Notes: generated by a model not told the origin, from the sequence alone. DNA of 64,000 bases from Listeria cornellensis FSL F6-0969 (GCF_000525855.1 NZ_AODE01000005.1:1-64000), one strand, 5' to 3'; positions 46,091-56,334 are shown, counted from the stretch's first letter. Made by a program: numbers and translations.

Positions 46091-47017
46091 ATGCATACAG
46101 AAGTGAAGGTAGAAACGCATGATCAAATACCGTTACACGTACATATTTGGGAGAAAGTTTCAGAATCAATCGGTATTGTTCAAATTATTCACGGTATGGC
46201 AGAACACGGCGCGAGGTACAGCCAGTTTGCCGAATATTTAAACACACAAGGATTTATTGTGATTGCCGATGATCATCGCGGATTTGGTAAGAGTGCGGGG
46301 GATTCCGCGGAGCTTGGACATCTCCCTTTCCCAGACGGATTTGAGGCGATGGTGGCGGACGAAGAAGTAGTGGCTGCCTTTATCAAAACGCGTTACCCGA
46401 ATCTTCCACATCTTCTTTTTGGCCACAGTATGGGAAGTTTTGTCACGCGTGTCTTGATTACACGGTATGGCGTAGACGCAGCGATTTTGGCAGGGAGTGG
46501 CCTACAACCAGACCCACTTTTGAAATCAGGCTTGTTCTATGCCAAACTACGCGCACGAAAAAATGATACCAAACGTAGCAAAATTCTGCATAAATTATCA
46601 TTCTACGGTTTCAATCGTGAATTTATTGCAGAAAAGCATCCATTTAGCTGGCTTTCTCGGGATAAGGCGGTGCATGAAGATTACATGGAAGATCCATTTG
46701 GTGGGCAAGTCGTTGGCTCTCTAGGTTTCTATCATAGCCTGCTTCGAGGTGTGGAGCAGTCACAAAATCCGGAAACAATCTTGAAAACGCCAAAAAGCCT
46801 CCCGTTACTGCTTATTTCAGGAAGTAAAGATCCAGTTGGTCACCTTGGAAAAGATGTGCCGAAATTAGCCGTTAAATTTGAAAAAGCAGGGGTGCAAGAT
46901 GTGACGTTAAAAATATATGAGGACGCGCGCCATGAACTAACAAATGAGATTAATAAAGAGCAGGTTTTTGAAGATGTCGTTTCTTGGTATAAAAAGTATG
47001 TAGCGACTGATAAATAG
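46091..47017 (+). CDS. alpha/beta hydrolase, monoacylglycerol lipase/lysophospholipase-like
   Basis: A 308-residue serine hydrolase of the Hydrolase_4 type. IIHGMAEHGARYSQFAEYL and ADDHRGFGKS precede the nucleophile elbow FGHSMGSFV; LLISGSKDPVGH carries the catalytic Asp and DARHEL the His. It probably cleaves glycerol esters or lysophospholipids in the cytoplasm, as no signal peptide is seen. ATG 46091 has AGAGGTGGGG upstream and is chosen over the longer frame at 46061, which starts at the -10 box. Confidence 0.88.
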   Translation: MHTEVKVETHDQIPLHVHIWEKVSESIGIVQIIHGMAEHGARYSQFAEYLNTQGFIVIADDHRGFGKSAGDSAELGHLPFPDGFEAMVADEEVVAAFIKTRYPNLPHLLFGHSMGSFVTRVLITRYGVDAAILAGSGLQPDPLLKSGLFYAKLRARKNDTKRSKILHKLSFYGFNREFIAEKHPFSWLSRDKAVHEDYMEDPFGGQVVGSLGFYHSLLRGVEQSQNPETILKTPKSLPLLLISGSKDPVGHLGKDVPKLAVKFEKAGVQDVTLKIYEDARHELTNEINKEQVFEDVVSWYKKYVATDK

Positions 47018-47029
47018 TAGTAAAATAGC

Positions 47030-47076
47030 AAATCAGCTCATGTGAGGAGTGAACGATTTGCTTGTTTTTTTTTGCT
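47030..47076. terminator. terminator between the lipase and proA
   Basis: AGCAAATC/GATTTGCT with a T9 run, between convergent genes. Confidence 0.8.
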
Positions 47077-48324
47077 TTATTCGCGTATTTGACCTTCACC
47101 ATAAATGATGTATTTCGTCGATGTTAGTTCATTTAAGCCCATTGGACCGCGGGCGTGTAGTTTTTGAGTACTGATACCGATTTCTGCGCCGAACCCGAAT
47201 TCAAATCCGTCCGTGAATCGAGTAGAGGCATTGACGTAAACTGCTGCAGCGTCGACTTGTTGTAAGAATTTTTGACTTGTGAAGTAGTTATCAGTGACGA
47301 TGGCCTCAGAATGCTTAGTTCCATACTTGTTAATATGAGCGATTGCAGCATCTGCATTCGGCACCACTTTAATCGCTAAAATATAGTCCGCATATTCCGT
47401 TTCCCAATCGAGCTCGGTCGCTGGAATCACATCAGAAACGATGGATGCGACTTCTTCATCACCGCGAATCTCTACATTTTCTGCGCGGAGTCGGGAAGCG
47501 ATGGTTGGCAGGAAATCACGGGCAATAGCTTCATGAATCAAGAGCGTCTCGGCAGCGTTACAAACAGATGGACGACTAGCTTTGGCGTTAACGATGATTT
47601 TCGTCGCCATTTCTTGCTGTGCCTCACTATCAATATATACGTGACAATTGCCAGTTCCAGTTTCTATAACCGGGACCGTTGCATTCTCAAGGACAGCTTG
47701 GATTAAACGAGCACTACCGCGTGGAATCAAGACATCAAGATAGGCGTTTAGCTTCATTAGCTGTTGCGCAGTGTCTCGTGACGTGTCTTCCACAATTTGC
47801 ACAGCATCCGCAGGAAATCCAGAGCTAGCTAGCGAATCGCGAATCACGCGCACGAGGGCAAGGTTGGAATGGAAAGCTTCACTTCCACCACGGAGAATGG
47901 TCGCATTTCCTGTTTTGAAGCAAAGAACGGCAGCATCTACCGTGACATTTGGCCGTGATTCGTAAATAATACCAATAACACCCAGTGGTACGCGCTGTTT
48001 TCCAATCGTTAACTCTGCTTCGTTTTTCCACATATGCACGACTTCACCGATTGGATCCGCGAGAGCAACTACTTGTTTCACGCCTTCCGCGATATCCACA
48101 ATTCGTTCTGGCGTTAAGCGCAACCGATCAAGCATCGCATCCCGAACGCCATTGTCCGAAGCCGTGGCTAAATCTTTCTCGTTGGCCTCTAAAATAGTAA
48201 TTGTATTCGCGACTAAAGACACGGCAAGCGATTGTAGCGCCTCATTTTTCGCCTTCGTTTTTGCTTGTGCTAATACCAAGGCAGCTGCTTTCGCTTGTTT
48301 TCCTTTTAGAATGAGTTCGGTCAT
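47077..48324 (-). CDS. proA: glutamate-5-semialdehyde dehydrogenase
   Basis: A 415-residue aldehyde dehydrogenase-fold enzyme starting [15 protein letters not shown]. Motifs include [31 protein letters not shown] and the catalytic Cys region [14 protein letters not shown]. It reduces gamma-glutamyl phosphate, the second step of proline synthesis. In the raw sequence it is fused in frame to proB, but a single surplus base in the C6 run at 48335-48340 explains that. The corrected proB stop overlaps this ATG as ATGA. Confidence 0.94.
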   Translation of the reverse strand: MTELILKGKQAKAAALVLAQAKTKAKNEALQSLAVSLVANTITILEANEKDLATASDNGVRDAMLDRLRLTPERIVDIAEGVKQVVALADPIGEVVHMWKNEAELTIGKQRVPLGVIGIIYESRPNVTVDAAVLCFKTGNATILRGGSEAFHSNLALVRVIRDSLASSGFPADAVQIVEDTSRDTAQQLMKLNAYLDVLIPRGSARLIQAVLENATVPVIETGTGNCHVYIDSEAQQEMATKIIVNAKASRPSVCNAAETLLIHEAIARDFLPTIASRLRAENVEIRGDEEVASIVSDVIPATELDWETEYADYILAIKVVPNADAAIAHINKYGTKHSEAIVTDNYFTSQKFLQQVDAAAVYVNASTRFTDGFEFGFGAEIGISTQKLHARGPMGLNELTSTKYIIYGEGQIRE

Positions 48325-49149
48325 CGTTTCGTTTCCCCCCTTCACTAGATCCTTCGTAGCAAATAAAGTTCCCACTGGATCGCCATTCATAATATCGAAA
48401 ATAGTACCTGGATTATTGCCGTTCGTCAGCACCATTTTCCCACCATTTTTCAAAACTATTTCAGCAGCGGCAAGTTTGCTCAACATACCACCAGTGCCAA
48501 ATTCAGAGCCTTTTCCGCCAGCTAATGCTTGCAATTCCGGCGTGATTTGGTTAATCTCGGTAAACATTGTAGAATCCGGATTTTCATTCGGATTGCTATC
48601 ATAAAAACCGTCAATATCCGATAACATAATCAGCAAATCGGCTTGGATAACTTCGGCTACAATAGCAGACAAACGATCATTATCACCGAATTTTGTAAGG
48701 TGCTCAATTTCTTCAATCGCGACCGTATCATTTTCATTGACGATAGGAACGATTTCGTTTTCGAGCAATTTATTGAACGTATTAATCACATTTTTGCGAC
48801 TGACAGGGTAATCGATGACGTCGCGGGTCAGCAGGACTTGCCCGACCGTATGCCCATATTCACCGAAAAACTTACTATAAATATGCATCAGTTCACTTTG
48901 CCCAACCGCTGCGATCGCTTGCTGTTCAGGAATCGTAGTAGGGCGTGTGGCTAATTGTAGCTTATGACAACCAACGCCGATCGCGCCAGAAGAAACGAGC
49001 ACAACGTCCTTGCCTTCATTAGAAAGGTCGCTGAGAACCATCGCTAATTTTTCAATAGTTCGTAAATTTATATTGCCATTTGGATACATGAGCGTACTAG
49101 TTCCAACTTTAATGACAATTCGTTTGCAGTTCTTTAAAGATGTACGCAT
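48321..49149 (-). CDS. proB: glutamate 5-kinase (frame shift near its end)
   Basis: An amino acid kinase starting [16 protein letters not shown] with [24 protein letters not shown] and [12 protein letters not shown]. It phosphorylates glutamate, the first and feedback-controlled step of proline synthesis. No PUA domain is present, as in the short Listeria/Bacillus forms. With one base removed from the C6 run 48335-48340 it ends in VKGETKR with a TGA overlapping the proA ATG, 275 residues. As printed, the frame runs on into ProA. Confidence 0.92.
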
Positions 49150-49210
49150 AGAACGAGTCTCCTTTTCAAGTCAAATTATATTCCATTCATTGTACACTAT
49201 TTCGGCGCAC

Positions 49211-49246
49211 AAAAAAAACCCATTCTATCAAAAAAGATAGAACAGG
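49211..49246 (-). terminator. terminator after the PrsW-like gene
   Basis: On the minus strand: TTCTATC-TTTTTT-GATAGAA with flanking ACC/GGT pairs, followed by eight T. Confidence 0.82.
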
Positions 49247-49254
49247 TCGTGAAT

Positions 49255-50455
49255 TTACGCTTTCGCAGGCTCTTTACCTGAGATTTGGCGTAAACCTTTA
49301 TTGATAAGCGAGAAGATAACAATCCAAACAACAATGATAAGTAAAATTTGTTTGAACGCGATTTGTGGTAGTGGATTCCAAGGGCAGTCCCAAAGGAAAT
49401 GAAGACCGATTGGGATAATGAATAGGCTCAGGAATCTGCCTGTGAAGATATGACGCATTTTGAGCTTCGAATCGGAACCTTTTGCAATCATTAATGCCGC
49501 GCCGGAAATAGCTGCCCAAACAACATGTCCACCGATTGATTGCCAACCACGAGAGAAAATGATACTTAACATAGTATCGCCAGCAAAATGGAGGTTTTTA
49601 AATACCGCGGCGGCTTCAAGGCTGTAATTAAATGCATAGCCCAGAGATTCAAAGGAGGCAAAACCGGCTCCAACTGCTGCCCCGATAAGTAAACCGTTCA
49701 AAATATATTTTGGCTTCAGTGCCACGATGAAGAGGGCGACGATGACCATTTTTCCGGTTTCTTCAATGACTCCGACTAAGAAAGCGTTGAAATAATTCAG
49801 TTTTCCGACGGGAATTAAATCATATAGAATCAGTGTGGCAACAAGTGCCGCGACACCACCGATAAAAAACATTTTTAGAACATCGAAGAAACTAATATTC
49901 CGTGGCGCGTTGATTTCGAAAAATAGCACAAGTACCGAAAATGGCATAGTGAACGATCCGATAACCATCAAGCCAGGAATCGTATTTGAATTAGAAAAAA
50001 TATAAGTACAAGCAAGCAGTAAGAAATATGTGATAGCTAGCGCGAAAAATACACGAGAGAAAAGGAACGGTCTCGTCCAAGAAGATGCAATATCTCCTTC
50101 TTTTGGCGTTGTGTAAGTGGTACCTGCGATAAAGACTTTCTCACTATCTGATTTTGGATGCTTTTTAAAGACGTCCGCAAAAATATCACCCAGACCTAAA
50201 TGCTGTGACCCATTTTTTTCGTGTGGATGGTGGTTTGTTTCTTTTTTTTGGACCTTTTGGAGCGTCATGAGGCTCGTGTGATTCATGAATCGTGTGGAAG
50301 ATTGGGCTATCCTTTAGAAAGAGCCATTCCCCGCTTTCCTCTTGCTTGACTCTCGTTTCCGCAGTTAATTCCTTTCTTTTGTATAGTGTTCTGAGTTCGT
50401 AGTCTGTTAATGGACCAATTGTCTTGTCATTTTTTTGAAAATACCAATGAGACAA
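49255..50455 (-). CDS. GYF_2-domain plus PrsW-family intramembrane protease-like protein (frame shift)
   Basis: The N-terminal ~50 residues (WYFQKNDKTIGPLTDYELRT) form a GYF_2 domain. A charged linker follows, then eight or so membrane helices of the PrsW family with the motif VGVIEETGKMVIVAL (the EE pair), GAAVGAGFASFESLGYA and HFLWDCP-type His/Asp positions. PrsW proteases start regulated proteolysis of anti-sigma factors in Bacillus. The two open segments join when one T is removed from the T8 run 50242-50249, giving 399 residues. The GYF_2 domain suggests binding of proline-rich or membrane-associated partners. Confidence 0.85.
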
Positions 50456-50544
50456 ATGGATCGCCTCCCTTATTTATATTTAAAGTCTTTACCTATTTCC
50501 ACAAAAAGAATAGGTTGAAACTTAATATATATAGAAAAACGATT

Positions 50545-50756
50545 TTATTTGGCCTTACGAAGTTCAGTATTAAGGGTTTGTGCCTGATTTAACAGAAAAA
50601 TAATTGTATCGTCAATAAACTTAACAACTTCAGGGCGAATAGGTTGTCTGTCGAGTTGGATATCTTCTTCAAAACGGAGATCTTGCCTGATTTGCTCTAA
50701 TGTTTTTGCAATATCTGGATTTTTTTTCTACTCGCTCGGTTTATAGTCGGAATCAT
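50545..50756 (-). CDS. small protein coupled to an Xre regulator (frame shift)
   Basis: It begins at ATG 50756, overlapping the stop of the Xre gene as ATGA. MIPTINRASRKK runs into the T8 run 50720-50727 (A8 on this strand); adding one base continues NPDIAKTLEQIRQDLRFEED, then DRQPIRPEVVKFIDDTIIFL to a stop at 50545, about 70 residues. The second half is clearly protein-like (amphipathic helices). The frame as printed stops early. No family recognised. Overlap suggests a regulator-partner unit with the Xre protein. Confidence 0.5.
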
Positions 50757-50959
50757 TTTTTTTGGCCGACGAGATAATCTACAGAAACGTCGAATAGCAT
50801 AGAAATATGACGTAACATCTCGATATCTGGCTCCCTGATGCCATACTCCCAGTTACCGTACGTAGATGTCGCGTTAAGGTCGAGTCGTCTTGCTGTTTCT
50901 GCTTTCGACCAACCTTTCTGCTCTCTTAAAATAGTTAATCGATGACTTAATTTGGGCAT
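50753..50959 (-). CDS. Xre-family (HTH_3) repressor
   Basis: A 68-residue protein that is almost entirely a Cro/CI-type helix-turn-helix: LTILREQKGWSKAETARRLD, TSTYGNWEYGIREPDIEML and the dimer tail FDVSVDYLVGQ. ATG 50959 follows AAAGGAG by 7 nt and is chosen over the earlier frame at 50983. It is divergent from a second small HTH gene; the shared 150-base interval contains a palindrome inside the promoter of that gene. Confidence 0.85.
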   Translation of the reverse strand: MPKLSHRLTILREQKGWSKAETARRLDLNATSTYGNWEYGIREPDIEMLRHISMLFDVSVDYLVGQKK

Positions 50960-51039
50960 ATAATCACTCCTTTTAGAAGTCATTATATCATAACTTACAC
51001 AATACAGCTATTTTATTACACGAAACGAATGTTATGGAT

Positions 51040-51068
51040 TTGACATCAACTATTAGAGTTGATATTAT
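51040..51068 (+). promoter_or_regulatory. promoter with internal operator palindrome
   Basis: TTGACA (51040-51045), a 17-base spacer and TATTAT (51063-51068). The palindrome ATCAACT-N5-AGTTGAT (51045-51063) fills the spacer exactly, so a bound repressor would block RNA polymerase. It drives the plus-strand HTH gene. Confidence 0.78.
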
Positions 51069-51108
51069 GGTTTTATAAACACAAATTGAGTAGAATGGAG
51101 CGATACAC

Positions 51109-51324
51109 ATGAAAGCAACTGCAGACAAGAAAATCAATTGGGCGAAAGTGAGAAAGAGAAGAGAATCTCTAGGCATTTCGCAAGCGTTTATTTCAAGGAA
51201 GATGGGATATAAATATAGTTCGGGATACTCTAACTTGGAGAAAGGGATGGTACGGCTAACAGCAGAAAAAGCAGCGGTATTAGCAGATATTTTGCGTTGC
51301 AAGCAAGAAGATTTCTTTAAATAA
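51109..51324 (+). CDS. small HTH (Xre/Cro-like) DNA-binding protein
   Basis: A 71-residue protein: INWAKVRKRRESLGISQAFISRKMGY is a helix-turn-helix and LTAEKAAVLADILRCKQEDF the following helices. ATGGAG lies 8 nt before ATG 51109. With the divergent Xre gene it resembles a phage-type repressor switch or a stand-alone regulatory pair; no phage genes surround it. Confidence 0.8.
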   Translation: MKATADKKINWAKVRKRRESLGISQAFISRKMGYKYSSGYSNLEKGMVRLTAEKAAVLADILRCKQEDFFK

Positions 51325-51335
51325 AATCCCTTCAA

Positions 51336-51361
51336 AACGTGACGATTTGTCGCGTTTTTTT
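51336..51361 (+). terminator. terminator after the HTH gene
   Basis: AACGTGAC/GTCGCGTT with a T7 run. Confidence 0.82.
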
Positions 51362-51478
51362 ATATGTCAATAAAATAAAACAAAAAAAGAATATCAACTA
51401 GCCGGAAAATCGTGTAAAATAGAGTCAAATGAGGACGAGTATACAAAATGGACTTATTCTGTGAGGAGTTTTTTAGTT

Positions 51479-52433
51479 ATGAAAGGATCAGATATAATTT
51501 TTCCCACTATTGTAGAGAATTTTTTAAACGATGGCATCGCGATTCTTGGTGAAGAAGAGGAATACGTTGTACAGAAGTTTTTAGAGCAAGCCTATGTGGA
51601 GCAACCTTGCAATGAGGCGGTTGTGTACGCGCTAATTAGATTTTCCAATGCGAAACAGAATTTTGAAGAGGCAAAGGAAATTGGGCAAGCCTTTTTAATG
51701 ATGGATGGTTACAATAAAGAGATTTTGGGCGAACTATCGGCTACTTTTTTATCACTGAATGAGATGGACACCTACTTCAGTCTGGTCAAACAGCATTTGG
51801 ATAAGGAAGCGCAGTTGGACCACTTTGAAACGAATGGCATGGAGGAAGAGAGTAATGTCATTCCATTTCCGAAAAAAATTAAACCAAGACGGAGCGTTGC
51901 GAATTTTTTGGAGTGGGGAACTGCGGAACAATTGGAATTTTTGCAACAAGCGAGATTCCATGATGTGGAGCCATATGTTGAAGTTTTTTCTGTATTCTTA
52001 AAAGATGCGACAACATCCCCGTTCGTGAAATCGATGATATTTGAGCTTTTGCAAGAAAAAAAAAGTGGATGACCTTTTCTTAGTTAAAAAGGTAGGCATG
52101 GAGGAGCAAGTGAATCCGAGTAAGTTGCCATTTTTAGAGAGGGATCCTTTCATTGAGGAGCTGATTGAAAAACTAACGAGGCGATGGGAGCACACAAATC
52201 CGAGCTTTTTGGAGCAGTTGTTAGTCACTGTGCAACAACATCTTTTCATCATGTATCCATTCCGGTTTCCGTTTGAGAATACCGAGCTTTGGAGTGAAGC
52301 CTATAGCAAGTGGTTGTCACAAATGTATGGCGAAATTTGGCGAGATAATGCGGATATAAATCATGAAGAACTAATGGAAGCAACCCAGTTTATCGAGAGA
52401 ATGGAGCAGGCGCAGCAAAATTATCTGCTTTAA
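51479..52433 (+). CDS. TPR-like uncharacterised protein (frame shift at an A9 run)
   Basis: About 317 residues after removal of one A from 52056-52064, which joins SMIFELLQEKK to VDDLFLVKKVGMEEQ. The first half has helix pairs with TPR-like spacing (AVVYALIRFSNAKQNFEEAK, ILGELSATFLSLNEMDTYF), followed by a Lys/Arg-rich linker and a helical C-terminal domain. It resembles DUF3196-type Listeria/lactic-acid-bacteria proteins located upstream of tig, but I cannot confirm the family. GAGGAG precedes ATG 51479. Confidence 0.7.
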
Positions 52434-52551
52434 CCAGAGGATTGTAGTTTTCAAGTAGATAAGTTTTGTGTTATTATGTATGAGTGCGACTGAAATCAGT
52501 ATTGAGGAATCAAGACTAATAACCAGTAAATAGATGTATGGAGGGAATACC

Positions 52552-53848
52552 ATGTCAGTAAAATGGGAAAAAAAAAGAAGGTAATGTTGGTACATTAACT
52601 TTCGAAATCAATCAAGAACAAATCAAAACAGGAATGGATAAAGCGTTCCAAAAAGTGCGTAAAAATCTAAACGTACCAGGCTTCCGTAAAGGGAAAGTAC
52701 CTCGTCAAATTTTCAACCAACGTTTTGGTGAAGAAGCATTGTATCAAGATGCGTTAGATATCATGTTGCCAGAAGTTTACGCAGCTGCAATTGAAGAATC
52801 TGGAATAGATCCAGTGGATAACCCGCAAATCAATGTGGAATCAATGGAAAAAGACGCAGTTTGGGTATTAACAGCAGAAGTTACTGTGAAACCTGAAGTG
52901 AAATTAGGCGACTATAAAGGCGTTGAAGTAGAAGCACGCGACGCGAAACTAACAGATGAAGAAGTAGATGCAGAGCTTAAGAGCATGCAAGAACGTCAAT
53001 CGGAATTAGTTGTTCGTGAAGATGCTCCAGCTGAGGATGGCGATACAGTTATTCTTGATTTTGAAGGATTTAAAGATGGTGTTGCTTTTGAAGGCGGCCA
53101 AGCAGACAATCATTCATTAGAACTTGGGTCAGGTTCATTCATTCCAGGTTTTGAAGAACAAGTGGTTGGTTTGAAAGCTGGCGACGAAAAAGATATCGAA
53201 TTAACATTCCCAGAAGAATACCATGCGGAAGATCTTGCAGGTCAAGCGGTTGTATTCAAAATCAAAGTACACGAAGTTAAAACAAAAGAAGTTCCAGAAC
53301 TTGATGATGAGCTTGCAAAAGATATCGACGAAGAAGTGGAAACTCTTGCTGAATTAAAAGAAAAAGTAGCAAAACGTTTACAAGAAGCAAAAGAAGATAG
53401 CGTTGTCCAAGCAAAACAAAATGATGCGATTGCGAAAGCGGTAGAAAATGCAGAAGTGGAAATTCCACATGCGATGGTTCACCACGAAGCAGATCACATG
53501 ATGAACCATTTTGCGCAAGATTTACAAGCACAAGGACTAACTCCTGAGCTTTACTATCAGTTCACTGGTCAAACAGAAGAAGCGATGCATGCACAAATGG
53601 AAACAGACGCTGAAAAACGCGTAAAAACAAACCTAGTTCTTGAAGCAATTGCTGAAGCTGAAGGCATCACGCCAACAGAAGCAGACATTGATGAAGAAGT
53701 AAAAACACTTGCTGACAAATACAGCATGGAAGTAGACGCAGTTCGTGCAGCATTAGGCGATATGAACGAATTGAAATCTGACCTTAAAATCCGTAAAGCA
53801 ATCGATCTTTTAGTAGAAAATGCTAAAGAAGTGAAAGCAGCGGAATAA
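52552..53848 (+). CDS. tig: trigger factor (frame shift at an A9 run)
   Basis: Ribosome-bound chaperone and peptidyl-prolyl isomerase. It starts MSVKWEKK at ATG 52552, 6 nt after GGAGGG; the frame breaks in the A9 run 52568-52576, and removing one A continues EGNVGTLTFEINQEQIKTGM. The ribosome-docking loop NLNVPGFRKGKVPRQIF, the FKBP domain (GDTVILDFEGFKDGVAFEGG) and the long helical C-terminal arms are intact. About 431 residues. clpX lies downstream, as in other Firmicutes. Confidence 0.94.
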
Positions 53849-53882
53849 TTTTTAGGAAGCAAGACAATTCACTAGTATGTTT

Positions 53883-53921
53883 AGGAGAGGGCATGAGATT
53901 ATAACTTGTGTCCTCTCTTTG
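53883..53921 (+). terminator. probable terminator after tig
   Basis: GAGAGGGCA/TGTCCTCTC followed by a short T-rich tract. Confidence 0.6.
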
Positions 53922-53989
53922 TTGCGCCTCTTATGAAGCGATTTTCGCTGAATTAGAGGCGCAATATGAGTGCGAGCAAAGCGAGCATT
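53922..53989 (+). repeat. two-hairpin element, copy B
   Basis: The stem TTGCGCCTCT/AGAGGCGCAA is perfect but quite different in sequence from copy A; the loop keeps TATGAA and TGAATT. TAT and the second hairpin AGTGC/GCATT around GAGCAAAGCGA follow. As with copy A it directly follows a gene-end terminator. The rest of the interval to clpX (53990-54237) shows no gene. Confidence 0.65.
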
Positions 53990-54237
53990 AGTTGTTCGTG
54001 TGCTGTTTTACGGCGAATAAGGACTGAGCGGTATCATATTTTGTGCTTCGAAAACAAGCTATGCTTCTTACTTGGAAAACGTGTTTTGTTAAATTACAAT
54101 CATAATATTCAAGAATGCAATCGGCTCAATGTTTCTTAATAGCATTTCTCACAAACTAGTGATATGATAAACAGACATAAGCTTGTTTTATAAGGCATTA
54201 CGCTTATGAAAACACTTAATTAGAAGGGGTGAAAACC

Positions 54238-55497
54238 TTGTTCAAATTTAATGACGAAAAGGGAACGCTGAAATGTTCTTTTTGTGGTAAAACACAAGAC
54301 CAAGTGCGCAAATTAGTTGCGGGACCTGGCGTGTATATTTGTGACGAGTGCATCGAATTATGTAACGAAATTATTGAAGAAGAGCTAAATGTGTCCGAAT
54401 TTGTGGACTTTGGCGATGTGCCGAAACCTCAAGAAATTCGCCGCATTTTAAGTGATTATGTAATTGGTCAAGACCGTGCGAAAAAAGCATTGGCTGTGGC
54501 GGTTTATAATCACTATAAGCGCATTAATTCTAACGAAAAAGCAGACGATGCTGTGGAGTTATCCAAGAGTAATATCTGCCTAATCGGACCAACTGGTAGT
54601 GGTAAAACATTGCTAGCTCAGACGCTGGCCAGACTTTTGAACGTTCCATTTGCTATTGCAGATGCTACGAGTCTAACAGAAGCTGGGTACGTTGGAGAAG
54701 ATGTAGAAAATATTCTGCTGAAACTGCTTCAAGCGGCTGATTTCGATGTAGAACGTGCTGAAAAAGGTATTATCTACATTGATGAAATCGATAAAGTAGC
54801 ACGTAAATCAGAGAACCCGTCTATCACCCGTGATGTTTCAGGTGAAGGTGTACAACAAGCCTTGCTGAAAATTTTAGAAGGCACGGTTGCAAGTGTTCCT
54901 CCACAAGGCGGGCGTAAGCATCCACATCAAGAGTTCATCCAAATCGATACAGGAAATATCCTGTTTATCGTTGGTGGCGCTTTTGATGGCGTGGAACAAA
55001 TCGTTAAGAATCGTCTTGGTGAAAAAGTCATCGGATTCGGAACAGAAAATGAGCAACTAAAAGAGGATGAAACGTACCTTTCAAAAGTTGTTCCCGAAGA
55101 TTTACTGAAATTCGGTCTAATTCCTGAATTTATCGGACGTTTACCAGTTATTGCAACATTGGAGCAATTGGACGAAGAGACATTGATTTCGATTTTGACA
55201 GAGCCAAAAAATGCCCTTGTGAAGCAGTACCAAAAAATGTTAGAGCTTGATGATGTAGAACTGGAGTTCACAGCAGAAGCTTTATCAGAGATTTCCAAAG
55301 AAGCGATTGCTCGTAAAACCGGGGCACGTGGTCTTCGCTCTATTATTGAGCATATTATGCTGGAGGTTATGTTTGAGATTCCTTCCCGTGATGATATCAA
55401 GAAATGCATCATTACGAAAGAAGCCGTTACTGGTGAAGCTGAGCCACAATTACAATTAGAAGATGGCTCTATTATCCCAATTAAAACATCAGCTTGA
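54238..55497 (+). CDS. clpX: ATP-dependent Clp protease ATP-binding subunit ClpX
   Basis: A 419-residue AAA+ unfoldase. The N-terminal zinc-binding domain ([23 protein letters not shown]), Walker A ([17 protein letters not shown]), Walker B ([10 protein letters not shown]), pore loop GYVGEDVE and sensor 2 TGARGLRSI are all present. It feeds tagged proteins to ClpP. The start is TTG 54238 (FKFNDEKG), 7 nt after GGGGTG, giving the exact family length; the in-frame GTG 54229 lies in the ribosome site. Confidence 0.96.
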   Translation: MFKFNDEKGTLKCSFCGKTQDQVRKLVAGPGVYICDECIELCNEIIEEELNVSEFVDFGDVPKPQEIRRILSDYVIGQDRAKKALAVAVYNHYKRINSNEKADDAVELSKSNICLIGPTGSGKTLLAQTLARLLNVPFAIADATSLTEAGYVGEDVENILLKLLQAADFDVERAEKGIIYIDEIDKVARKSENPSITRDVSGEGVQQALLKILEGTVASVPPQGGRKHPHQEFIQIDTGNILFIVGGAFDGVEQIVKNRLGEKVIGFGTENEQLKEDETYLSKVVPEDLLKFGLIPEFIGRLPVIATLEQLDEETLISILTEPKNALVKQYQKMLELDDVELEFTAEALSEISKEAIARKTGARGLRSIIEHIMLEVMFEIPSRDDIKKCIITKEAVTGEAEPQLQLEDGSIIPIKTSA

Positions 55498-55504
55498 TGG
55501 AATG

Positions 55505-55542
55505 AAAAACGCTAAGTCCAGATTGTGGATTTTAGCGTTTTT
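55505..55542 (+). terminator. terminator after clpX
   Basis: AAAAACGCTAA-GTCC/GGAT-TTTAGCGTTTTT, a strong stem with a T run. Confidence 0.88.
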
Positions 55543-55709
55543 CTTTTTGGGAATTGGGTAAACAGTAGTTAGGATAGCGTTTCTATATTAGAAATGGATT
55601 AGAATTACTCAGACACGATATAATTTACTGTTTTTTTTTCAAGTGTTTCATGCTATACTTTAAATTGTGTTTAGTAGTAATTGTAGAGAGGAACTAGAGG
55701 ATATGGATA

Positions 55710-56303
55710 GTGAGACTAATGAGACTAAAAAAAACTGGTCGTGGTAAAGGTAAGGCGATATGGGGATGGGTTCAAGTAATTCTTGTAGCGGTTGTACTTT
55801 CCATGGCGCTTCGCTATTTTGTGATTTCACCAGTTACAGTATTTGGGGATTCCATGTACCCAACATTGCATGATGGAGAGCACTTATTTATTAATAAAGT
55901 AACAGGTCCAGATCGATTTGATATTATCGTATTCCCTGCTCCAGATGAGAAGGATACAGAGTATATCAAACGCGTTATCGGATTGCCTGGAGATACGGTA
56001 GAATATAAGCAAGATCAACTGTATATCAACGGGAAGAAATACGATGAACCTTACTTAGATGAAGCGAAGAAAGATTTATCAAATGGCTATTTAACGACGC
56101 TAAATGATGGTGCACAAGGCAATCCTAACTTTTCCTTAGCAACAATACCGGCGTGTGGAGGGGCTACGAAGGTACCAGAGGGTAAATTATTTGTTTTAGG
56201 TGATAATCGCCCAATAAGTAAAGATAGTCGCTATATTGGCTTTATTGACGAGGATAAAGTACTAGGAAAAGTTATTTCGTTTGGTAAGTCGCTACAAAAA
56301 TAA
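55710..56303 (+). CDS. type I signal peptidase (first copy)
   Basis: A 197-residue membrane-anchored signal peptidase. One N-terminal helix (about 18-40) is followed by VFGDSMYPTLHDGE with the catalytic Ser, EYIKRVIGLPGDTVEY with the catalytic Lys and LFVLGDNRPISKDSRYIG. The frame printed opens at GTG 55710. ATG 55703 (MDSETNETKK) would be in frame if one A were removed from the A8 run 55727-55734, and has a comparable ribosome site, so the N-terminus is uncertain. It is one of the Sip enzymes that follow clpX in Listeria. Confidence 0.93.
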   Translation: MRLMRLKKTGRGKGKAIWGWVQVILVAVVLSMALRYFVISPVTVFGDSMYPTLHDGEHLFINKVTGPDRFDIIVFPAPDEKDTEYIKRVIGLPGDTVEYKQDQLYINGKKYDEPYLDEAKKDLSNGYLTTLNDGAQGNPNFSLATIPACGGATKVPEGKLFVLGDNRPISKDSRYIGFIDEDKVLGKVISFGKSLQK

Positions 56304-56334
56304 GAAACGAGAGTCTGAATTAGCCTCTAACCGA

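Noticed and set aside
47077-49149. A genuine bacterial P5CS-like ProB-ProA fusion enzyme
   Set aside because: One surplus base in a C6 run explains it and restores an ATGA overlap between two normal-length genes.
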